Source of the DNA: QNYZ01 sp964577615
Lineage (GTDB): Bacteria; Desulfobacterota; Desulfobacteria; Desulfobacterales; QNYZ01
Reading direction: 5' to 3'
DNA: 22,821 nucleotides
Assembly: GCA_964577615.1 (NCBI GenBank)
Contig: CAZNZW010000049.1
Span: 1-22,821 of the forward strand
Below the pieces are notes generated by a model that had not been told where the DNA came from, did no database searches, and saw nothing but the letters and a program-made list of their open reading frames with translations. The translations under genes were made by a program, and so were the position numbers. Positions 16,541 through 22,821 of this stretch are shown piece by piece (position 1 is the first letter of the stretch; the number at the start of each line of letters is the position of its first letter).

Positions 16541-18838
16541 ATGGTAGAAATACAACTGAACAACGATGAACAAACGGTCCGATCTGAGCAGGACGCCCAG
16601 GCAACATTTCAGGATATCGGCAACAAAATTTATGCCGCAAAAGAACTGGACGATATTCTTTATAACCTGAATGCAGAAATCGCTGAACTGTTTAACGCCG
16701 AACGGACGTTTATCTATACGATTGACGGGAAGACACGGGAATTATTATCCCGCAACCGGTTTGGGCGACGACTGGACGTTTCCCGGCTGCCGATTGCCAA
16801 AAGCTATCTGCCCGGGGTGGTGGTCCTGGAGCGGAAACTGATCAATATTACCGATATTTCGGATAAAGAGGCTTTAAAGGCGGTGGATACGGCCCTTGAA
16901 GTGACCCCGTCTCCGCACCGGAACCTTGATGGCGGCCAGAAACAGGTCCTGACCGCCCCCATCGAATACCGCACCCTGGTTCTGGGCGCCATTGAAGTGG
17001 TCAATCATCTGGAAGAAGAGCCGTTTTCGAAAAGAGATGAAAAACGGATTCAGGATCTGGCAAAGATCCTGGGGATTGCGCTTTACAATCAGCACCAGAA
17101 GGCCATCGAACAGTCCACAAAATTCGGCTACCTGATTAAAAACAAGTTGATCGCACGCAAGGAACTGAAAAAGGCGATTGCCGAAGCCCGTAAACGCGGG
17201 GAATCTGAAGCCGATCTGCTGGTCACCATGTTTAAAATCCCCAAAAATGAGGTCGGCGAATCTCTGAGCCGGTTTTACGGGGTGCCGTTTGTCGAATACA
17301 ATGCCAACATGGCCATTCCCGGTGAATTGCTGACCGGGTTGAAAATCCCGTTTATGCGCAACAACTACTGGGTACCCCTGCGGCGGGAAATCAATGCCAA
17401 CAAAATAATCATTGCCATTGATGATCCGCATGATCTCCAGAAAGTCGATGTCATCAATACCCTTTTCAAGGGCGCTAAAATCGATTTTTCCGTGGCCTTG
17501 AGAAGCGACATAATAGAAATCATTGAACTGTTTACGAAAAGTGAAAAAGAGCTGGCGGGAATCGATGAAATCATCTCTCAGCTCAGTGATGAGGCCGAAG
17601 AAATTGAAGAAGCCGAATCCGCCGTCGGCGAAGAAGACAGCGCTGTGGTTCAACTGGTAAACAAAATCATTATTGATGCCGACATGCGGGGCGCGTCAGA
17701 TATTCATTTTGAGCCTTATCCCGGCAAGGAAAACACCCAGGTCCGGTTCCGGGTCGATGGTGAGTGTTATGTTTACCAGACGGTGCCGTACCACTATCGA
17801 AACGCCATCGTATCCAGAATTAAAATCATGTCGGATCTGGATATTGCCGAACGGCGGATCCCCCAGGACGGAAAAATCAAATTTAAAAAATACGGGGGGC
17901 GGAATATCGAATTACGGGTGGCTACGGTGCCGACCCAGGGCGGACTGGAGGATGTGGTCCTCCGGATCCTGGCTGCCGGGGAGCCGCTTCCGCTGGACAA
18001 AATCGGTTTTTCCAAACCGAATTTTGAAAATTTTGTCAAAGCGGTGACCATGCCGTATGGGATTATTTTTGTATGCGGTCCCACCGGGTCGGGTAAAACC
18101 ACGACGCTGCACTCGGCGCTGGGGTATATCAATAAACCGGAACGCAAGATCTGGACGGCTGAGGATCCGGTGGAAATCACACAGCGGGGGCTGCGTCAGG
18201 TTCAGGTGAAGGCCAAAATCGGGTTTGATTTTGCCACGGCCATGCGGTCTTTTTTGCGGGCCGATCCGGATGTGATCATGGTGGGCGAAATGCGTGACAA
18301 GGAAACCACCCAGATCGGTATTGAAGCATCCCTCACCGGCCATCTGGTGTTGTCCACCCTGCATACCAACAGCGCGCCGGAAAGTATTACCCGCTTGCTG
18401 GACATGGGAATGGACCCGTTTAATTTTGCCGATGCCATTTTGTGCATCATGGCCCAGCGGCTCGTCCGGACCCTCTGCCCGGATTGTAAAGAATCGTATC
18501 ATCCTGAAAAGAAAGAATATGACGAACTGGTGCGGATATACGGGACGGAAGATTTTAAGCGGAATCTCAATATTTCTTATTCGGACGATCTCAACCTGCA
18601 TAAAGCAGTGGGGTGTGATAATTGTAATAACAGTGGATATCGTGGCCGGATGGCAATTCACGAGCTGTTGATGGGAACCGACGAGATCAAGCGATTGATC
18701 CAGACCGGTGCCCGGGTGGAAGAATTACGCCAGGCGGCAATGAGTGAGGGGATGACGACGCTGAAACAGGACGGTATTGAAAAGGTCTTTCAGGGTCGGA
18801 CCGATCTTGCTCAGATACGGAAGGTCACCGTTCAGTAA
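16541..18838 (+). CDS. GAF-domain-fused GspE/PilB-type secretion/pilus assembly ATPase
   Basis: The 765-residue protein has three parts. Residues about 20-190 form a GAF-like sensor domain (DDILYNLNAEIAELF, then TIDGKTRELLSR and LGAIEVVNH). Residues about 195-260 form a MshEN/GspE N-terminal domain (FGYLIKNKLIARKEL). The rest is a hexameric secretion ATPase with Walker A GPTGSGKT (513-520), EDPVEI, Walker B RADPDVIMVGEMRD, the His box TGHLVLSTLHTN, and a zinc tetracysteine CPDC (646-649) and CDNC (692-695). Such ATPases power type IV pilus or type II secretion assembly at the inner membrane. The GAF part suggests ligand control, possibly by a cyclic nucleotide or other small molecule. No pilC, pilin or secretin gene is adjacent. 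Confidence 0.93.
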   Translation: MVEIQLNNDEQTVRSEQDAQATFQDIGNKIYAAKELDDILYNLNAEIAELFNAERTFIYTIDGKTRELLSRNRFGRRLDVSRLPIAKSYLPGVVVLERKLINITDISDKEALKAVDTALEVTPSPHRNLDGGQKQVLTAPIEYRTLVLGAIEVVNHLEEEPFSKRDEKRIQDLAKILGIALYNQHQKAIEQSTKFGYLIKNKLIARKELKKAIAEARKRGESEADLLVTMFKIPKNEVGESLSRFYGVPFVEYNANMAIPGELLTGLKIPFMRNNYWVPLRREINANKIIIAIDDPHDLQKVDVINTLFKGAKIDFSVALRSDIIEIIELFTKSEKELAGIDEIISQLSDEAEEIEEAESAVGEEDSAVVQLVNKIIIDADMRGASDIHFEPYPGKENTQVRFRVDGECYVYQTVPYHYRNAIVSRIKIMSDLDIAERRIPQDGKIKFKKYGGRNIELRVATVPTQGGLEDVVLRILAAGEPLPLDKIGFSKPNFENFVKAVTMPYGIIFVCGPTGSGKTTTLHSALGYINKPERKIWTAEDPVEITQRGLRQVQVKAKIGFDFATAMRSFLRADPDVIMVGEMRDKETTQIGIEASLTGHLVLSTLHTNSAPESITRLLDMGMDPFNFADAILCIMAQRLVRTLCPDCKESYHPEKKEYDELVRIYGTEDFKRNLNISYSDDLNLHKAVGCDNCNNSGYRGRMAIHELLMGTDEIKRLIQTGARVEELRQAAMSEGMTTLKQDGIEKVFQGRTDLAQIRKVTVQ

Positions 18839-18857
18839 TAAATTTCTCTGTTTCGGG

Positions 18858-18896
18858 CCGGTATTGAGGCAGGCTGTGAAAGCGGCCGCATACCGG
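18858..18896. terminator. Hairpin between convergent genes (possible bidirectional terminator)
   Basis: The inverted repeat CCGGTAT (18858-18864) and ATACCGG (18890-18896) brackets a 25-base loop in the 108-bp gap between the convergent GAF-ATPase and M48 genes. A pyrimidine stretch follows on the plus strand but there is no U-run. The position is right for a terminator; the stem is short. Confidence 0.35.
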
Positions 18897-18946
18897 GCTC
18901 TTTCCCTCCAATCACTCCTGTTGCCGGCAGCCATATTGTGATTTGA

Positions 18947-20788
18947 TCATACGCCGCCGGCTTTCGCTACGGCCTGTCGAAATTTATACAACTGGTTCTT
19001 GAAATAGGACCGGTTTTCCCCGGCCGCAGACAGCGCCGCCCGGGCCGATGCCACTGCCATTTCCAGTTGTCCGTTGACGTAGTAACTTTCAGCAAGCGTA
19101 TCGAGAATATGGGCCTTTGGCGAGACAGATGCGGCCTGGCGGGCCAGCACCAGCGCCAGCCCGGGAGCCCGTAAAGAGGGGTCTTCGCAGGTGGCATACA
19201 GCCAGGCCAGGTTGTTTAACGTTTCGGGGTCGTGAGGTGCCAGATCAAGGGCTTTGGTGTAATTTTCGATCGCGGCTGAGTATTTTTTCCATTTATAGTC
19301 GATGTCGCCCAGAGCCCGGTAAAGTTCGGGGCGATCCGGATTTTTTGCAATCTCTTTGTTGAGAACCGACTCCATATACCGGTCATTCAGGCGTTGCCCG
19401 ATTCCACCAAAATTGGCCTGATAGCCGATCCCCCCCACCACTACCATGGCCGCAATGAAAGCGATCATGCCTTTTCTGATTTTTCGATCCTGATAATCGA
19501 TCCACCTGCGATCTGTTTCACACTTTTCAAGAAAAGCAATCCGCTCGCTGATACTGAAATGATGCCAGTTGGGTTTATCCGCGGGCTGGCCGCTGGTGAA
19601 AGCGATTTTATTCAAGGTAGATATCAGGGGACGGGCCGAATCGAAAAGGGTGTAGACATAGGTGTCGGCCTGGCGTTCGAAATTTCGCATGAAATACCCG
19701 AAAAAATAACGGAAATAAACAAAAAACAGGCCGATGGTGGCCAGCGTGAGAAGCAGTCCCGCAGTACCGGTGCGATCCTGGCCGAGAGCTTCAATGATTA
19801 TAGTTGCCGGCCGGGAATAGACGATAAAATAAACGATCAGATCGAGGATGGAAAGCGATACGAGCATATAGCCGCAGAGAAATAACAGGTAAAAGAGGAG
19901 GTGCTTTTTCCTCACATGTCCCAGCTCGTGGGCGATCACACTGTCAATCTCGGCGGGGGTCAAAAGTTGCAGCAGGGCATCGGTGACGAGAAGGTAGCGA
20001 AACCGTCCGACGAGGCCCATGACGCCGGCGGTGAGCATGCGCCCGCCAAATAGCGGCCAGTGCAGGATGGCGGCGAACCGGACGCCCGCCCGCCGGCTCA
20101 GGGATTCAATGCGGTACCGGGCCGGGCCATCCGCCAGAGGCCGGCAGCGCCAGAAAATGCGGATCAGAGCCGGTGCCAGTACAGCCGTCAGCACGAGAAA
20201 GATGAGAAAATAGAGCGCCTGGCCCAGCGAGGTAGCTAAAAATCGTCGGGGCGCGTCAAAAGGCAATATATTGATCAGATCCATCAGGGCTGACAGGGCC
20301 ACCCAGGGAAGCAAAACCGGCAGATTGAGGGAAAGCTGTCCGGAGACATACGCGCGCCGGCTGATTCGGCCGGGAAACAACAGATGCTGGCAGTGATATG
20401 CGGCATCCCAGACAATGACCATAAAGATGATAAAGAGAGAAATGAATATCAGAGCGGCAACAGTCGGGAATGTCAGAAATATATCCAGTCCATCGACGTA
20501 ATCGGGTAGATTTAACCCGTAAATGACAATAACGAAAGCGATCAGGGCGCCGATCCCGCATTTCTTCAGGGCCAGGTCGAAGCGATGGGCCATCTGATGT
20601 TCCGGCATACCGGCAAGAATGCCGGCCGAGATTTTTCGAAAGGTTTCCCGCACGGAAAAAGTAAAAAAAACCAGGATGGCAACGAAAATGACAGCCGTCA
20701 TGCCGGGGGTAAAACGGGGAACGTCCACCGGCGGATACGTGGCGTAGACAAGCAGGGCCACAATGAAAAAAATGAAATTGCCGAACAT
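18947..20788 (-). CDS. M48-family membrane metallopeptidase with C-terminal TPR repeats
   Basis: I chose ATG 20788 (613 residues, starting MFGNFIFFIV) because the longer frame to 20926 adds a basic, non-hydrophobic extension lying inside queH. The protein has about six N-terminal membrane helices, the zinc motif HELGH at 287-291 with Glu288 as base, further helices, and a third-ligand candidate Glu371 in ERQAD (ExxxD). A last helix spans about 441-457, then TPR repeats fill about 486-595. The layout resembles Ste24/HtpX-type gluzincins, which cleave membrane or misfolded proteins, joined to a TPR module for partner binding. It starts four bases after the queH stop without a clear ribosome site, so coupling is likely. 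The substrate is unknown. Confidence 0.87.
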   Translation of the reverse strand: MFGNFIFFIVALLVYATYPPVDVPRFTPGMTAVIFVAILVFFTFSVRETFRKISAGILAGMPEHQMAHRFDLALKKCGIGALIAFVIVIYGLNLPDYVDGLDIFLTFPTVAALIFISLFIIFMVIVWDAAYHCQHLLFPGRISRRAYVSGQLSLNLPVLLPWVALSALMDLINILPFDAPRRFLATSLGQALYFLIFLVLTAVLAPALIRIFWRCRPLADGPARYRIESLSRRAGVRFAAILHWPLFGGRMLTAGVMGLVGRFRYLLVTDALLQLLTPAEIDSVIAHELGHVRKKHLLFYLLFLCGYMLVSLSILDLIVYFIVYSRPATIIIEALGQDRTGTAGLLLTLATIGLFFVYFRYFFGYFMRNFERQADTYVYTLFDSARPLISTLNKIAFTSGQPADKPNWHHFSISERIAFLEKCETDRRWIDYQDRKIRKGMIAFIAAMVVVGGIGYQANFGGIGQRLNDRYMESVLNKEIAKNPDRPELYRALGDIDYKWKKYSAAIENYTKALDLAPHDPETLNNLAWLYATCEDPSLRAPGLALVLARQAASVSPKAHILDTLAESYYVNGQLEMAVASARAALSAAGENRSYFKNQLYKFRQAVAKAGGV

Positions 20789-20792
20789 GGCG

Positions 20793-21353
20793 TCAGTGCG
20801 CCGCGGCGGCTTTGGCGGCGGCGGGATGGTAGTATCGGTCTTTTTCGCTGTAGACGCAGCCGCAGTATTGCTGTCTGTACATGCCCATCGCTTTGGACGT
20901 CTCGATGCCTTCCGACCAGCCCTCACGGAAATCGCGGTAGATAAATGGCACCCCGACGGACCGGCTCACCGATTTGCCGATTGACCGGATCAGGTCATGG
21001 TTCTGGAATTTGCTGTAGAGGAGGGTGGAACTGAATCCGTTGAATTTTCCCCGTCTGGCCATTTTGGCTGTGGCCCGCAGCCGCTCATGGTAACAGATGG
21101 CGCAGCGGTCAGCTTCTCGAAACACGATTTTCTGCAGGAACGCCTCGAGTTCGTATCCTTCGGAGTAGATGACTTTGAAATCGATATTTTCAGCGTAGGC
21201 CGCCAGCGTTTCTTCCCGGCGGCGGCATTCGGAATACGGGTGGATGTTGTGGCGGTAGAAAAATCCCATCACCATGTGGCCTTCGTCGCGCAGCATTTTA
21301 ACCGGATAGATGGCACAGGGACCGCAACAGGTGTGCAGTAATATTTTTTTCAT
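20793..21353 (-). CDS. queH: Epoxyqueuosine reductase QueH
   Basis: The 186-residue protein carries the QueH (formerly DUF208) cysteine pattern: CCGPC at 9-13, RCAICYHERL near residue 83-92, and YRQQYCGCVYSE near 159-170. QueH is the non-cobalamin enzyme that reduces epoxyqueuosine to queuosine in tRNA, using an Fe-S cluster and a metal site. Its ATG shares an ATGA with the end of yggS, indicating tight coupling. The C-terminus ends in a low-complexity AAAKAAAAH tail. Other queuosine genes are not in this window. Confidence 0.93.
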   Translation of the reverse strand: MKKILLHTCCGPCAIYPVKMLRDEGHMVMGFFYRHNIHPYSECRRREETLAAYAENIDFKVIYSEGYELEAFLQKIVFREADRCAICYHERLRATAKMARRGKFNGFSSTLLYSKFQNHDLIRSIGKSVSRSVGVPFIYRDFREGWSEGIETSKAMGMYRQQYCGCVYSEKDRYYHPAAAKAAAAH

Positions 21354-22060
21354 TTCCGGGCTCCAAAGATGGCCGTCCCAATCCGCACCAGGGTGGCGCC
21401 CTCGGCCACGGCGGCTTCAAAATCACCGGTCATCCCCATGGACAGCTCATCCATGCGGACATTTTCAATGGCCATTTCTCCAAATCGGTCTTTGAGCTGA
21501 CGCAATTGTTCGAAATACGGCCGCACTTTTACCGGTGCGTTAAAAAAAGGGGGCAGGGTCATCAGGCCCTGGAGGGACAGATGGGGGCAAGTGCCGATGT
21601 GCCGGATTAATTGTTCGGCCGTGGCAGGGGAAATACCCGATTTGCTGCTTTCACCGGCTAAATTAATCTGAACGAGAATGGGCTGGATTTTATTGATTCG
21701 CCCGGCCTGATAGTTGATTTCGTCGGCCAGCCGGATCGAATCCACCGAATGGATCAGATCGAAAATCCGTACGGCGTATTTAGCCTTGTTGCGTTGAAGG
21801 TGGCCGATGAAATGCCATTCAACCGGCAGATCGCCGAGCGCGGAAAACTTTTCCCGGGCTTCCTGGATGTAATTTTCCCCGACCCGGGTGACCCCGGCGC
21901 GGATGGCTTCCCGCAGTCGATCAGCGGTGACTGTTTTGCTGACCGCCACCAGGCGTACATCCGCTGGCTGGCGTCCCGCCTGCTCGGCGGCCGCAACAAT
22001 CCGTTGACGGACGGCGGGCAGGGTGGTCTTGAAATCTGAAAGTGAAGCGTTCATGTCCAT
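21350..22060 (-). CDS. yggS: YggS/PLPBP family pyridoxal-phosphate homeostasis protein
   Basis: The protein has 236 residues from the first ATG (22060). A second ATG at 22054 fits the AAGG spacing better and may be the true start. The PLP-binding lysine is Lys42 in VAVSKTV. Further family marks are VGENYIQEAREK, EWHFIGHLQRNK, HSVDS, a GLMTLPP block and LSMGMTGDFEAAV near the phosphate-binding end. YggS proteins are single-domain PLP barrels with no known catalytic activity that buffer vitamin B6 and influence amino-acid metabolism. It lies 13 bases after maf and overlaps queH by four. Confidence 0.95.
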   Translation of the reverse strand: MDMNASLSDFKTTLPAVRQRIVAAAEQAGRQPADVRLVAVSKTVTADRLREAIRAGVTRVGENYIQEAREKFSALGDLPVEWHFIGHLQRNKAKYAVRIFDLIHSVDSIRLADEINYQAGRINKIQPILVQINLAGESSKSGISPATAEQLIRHIGTCPHLSLQGLMTLPPFFNAPVKVRPYFEQLRQLKDRFGEMAIENVRMDELSMGMTGDFEAAVAEGATLVRIGTAIFGARK

Positions 22061-22073
22061 TGCCTTGTCACTG

Positions 22074-22682
22074 TCAAAAGGCCGCTTGCCGGACCGGGAA
22101 GTGCGCGGCCACGCCGGCTACAGTCAGCGCGTCGATGATTTCACTCATCGGCAGCCCGACAACATTGGTATATGAGCCGTGGATGGTTTTGACCATAAAG
22201 GCGCCCTTGCCCTGAACGGCGTATCCGCCCGCCTTGTCAAACGGCTCTCTGGTCGCAAGATACCATTCGATTTCACCCGGGGTCAAGGGCTTGAAAGTGA
22301 CCGTCGTACAGACAGACTGTGAGAAACGATAACGCCGGTGCCGATGCTGGAGCGTAAAACCCGTATAGACCTGGTGAGCCGCCCCGCTTAACTGGCGCAG
22401 CATCTGCCGGGCGGCATCAACAGAATCCGGTTTTCCGAGGATTTGACCGGCAATGGCAACAAGGGTGTCGGCCCCGATGATCCAGCATCGGGGAAATTTT
22501 TTCGTCACAGCTTCGGCTTTGGCTTCGGCCAGTCGGCGCACGGTATCTTCCGGCGTTTCATGGCCAATCGTTTCTTCGTCGATCTGGCTGGGGATCACCG
22601 TGAAGGTAAACCCGGCCGATGCCAGCAGGCGCCGGCGCCGGGGGGACTCAGACGCAAGAATTAATTGATCATTTTGAGGCAT
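22074..22682 (-). CDS. maf: Maf-family nucleotide pyrophosphatase
   Basis: The 202-residue protein has the Maf signature SESPRRRRLLASAG (11-24), the catalytic aspartate Asp72 in IIGADTLV with ILGKPDS after it, and the late KGAFMVKTIHGSYTNVVGLPM block. Maf proteins hydrolyse dTTP/UTP or modified nucleotides to monophosphates and are linked to cell-division arrest. I cannot decide between the YhdE and YceF substrate groups with confidence, although the SYTNVVGLP form fits the dTTP/UTP type. It is the first gene of a four-gene minus operon and diverges from tRNA-Leu(UAA); I found no clear promoter for it. Confidence 0.94.
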   Translation of the reverse strand: MPQNDQLILASESPRRRRLLASAGFTFTVIPSQIDEETIGHETPEDTVRRLAEAKAEAVTKKFPRCWIIGADTLVAIAGQILGKPDSVDAARQMLRQLSGAAHQVYTGFTLQHRHRRYRFSQSVCTTVTFKPLTPGEIEWYLATREPFDKAGGYAVQGKGAFMVKTIHGSYTNVVGLPMSEIIDALTVAGVAAHFPVRQAAF

Positions 22683-22713
22683 GGATTTATTTGCCGTTGG
22701 CGAATCTCACGGC

Positions 22714-22740
22714 TTGACAGCCCGCGATAGAATATATAAA
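22714..22740 (+). promoter_or_regulatory. Promoter of tRNA-Leu(UAA)
   Basis: TTGACA (22714-22719) precedes an A/T-rich TATATAAA block; the closest -10 reading is TATAAA (22735-22740) with a short 15-base spacer, or ATAAAA with 16. Transcription would begin about 28 bases before the tRNA. Confidence 0.5.
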
Positions 22741-22775
22741 AGGCATTCACGGTTGGCGCAGGATCATTTTTCAAT

Positions 22776-22821
22776 GCCCGGGTGGCGGAATAGGTAGACG
22801 CAAGGGACTTAAAATCCCTCG
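22776..22821 (+). tRNA. tRNA-Leu, anticodon TAA (partial, 3' part beyond the window)
   Basis: The sequence GCCCGGGTGGCGGAA at 22776 begins a leucine tRNA. The D-arm contains TAGGTAGACGC, and the anticodon arm is AGGGA (22803-22807), loop CTTAAAA with TAA at 22810-22812, and TCCCT (22815-22819). The window ends inside the variable arm. It closely resembles bacterial tRNA-Leu(UAA), which reads UUA and UUG. Confidence 0.93.

Noticed and set aside
16874..17653. A 259-codon minus-strand frame opposite the GAF-ATPase gene (with a similar 249-codon one at 17912-18661)
   Set aside because: Both lie wholly inside an intact plus-strand gene with clear family motifs; their products look like reverse-strand shadow translations.

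Overview
The window is 22.8 kb of GC-rich bacterial chromosome. Gene content and protein style suggest a Desulfobacterota (delta-proteobacterial) genome: a CooC-type ATPase, a GAF-fused PilB/GspE ATPase, a UPF0280 protein beside argC, and QueH. This assignment is inference, since no rRNA or other lineage marker is present. A 100-N gap whose flanks share the same 55 bp shows this is a draft scaffold, probably from short reads.

Left part (1-8325), all on the minus strand, read right to left: ribF, a YbhN-type membrane protein, def, fmt, rsmB, a flavin-dependent-halogenase-like FAD enzyme, a PatB/MalY-type PLP enzyme, and an alpha/beta hydrolase that runs off the window. Most junctions overlap or are a few bases apart, so this is one operon or two linked ones. 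Its first half serves translation initiation and rRNA modification (Def, Fmt, RsmB) plus flavin supply (RibF). The last three genes look like a metabolic tail and may have their own promoter at about 3274-3303.

Middle (8326-10087): a complete tRNA-Leu(CAG) on the plus strand diverges from ribF through overlapping promoters. It ends in a 20-bp hairpin facing a minus-strand pair, a TPR protein and a CooC-type ATPase.

Right-centre (10088-18838), all plus: argC and a UPF0280 gene in the same frame after one stop codon, a LapA-like membrane protein, mutS overlapping a crotonase gene by one base, a 70-residue two-helix membrane protein behind a near-consensus promoter, and a GAF-PilB/GspE ATPase.

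Right end (18839-22821): a minus operon maf, yggS, queH, M48 peptidase-TPR protein. It diverges from a tRNA-Leu(UAA) cut by the window end.

Overall this is mostly housekeeping sequence. I see no CRISPR array, insertion sequence, prophage or defence island, and no convincing new multi-gene system. The points most worth a second look are the halogenase-like gene with its two downstream enzymes, the scaffolding artefact that breaks the YbhN gene, the orphan GAF-PilB and CooC genes, and the mutually overlapping promoters of tRNA-Leu and ribF.
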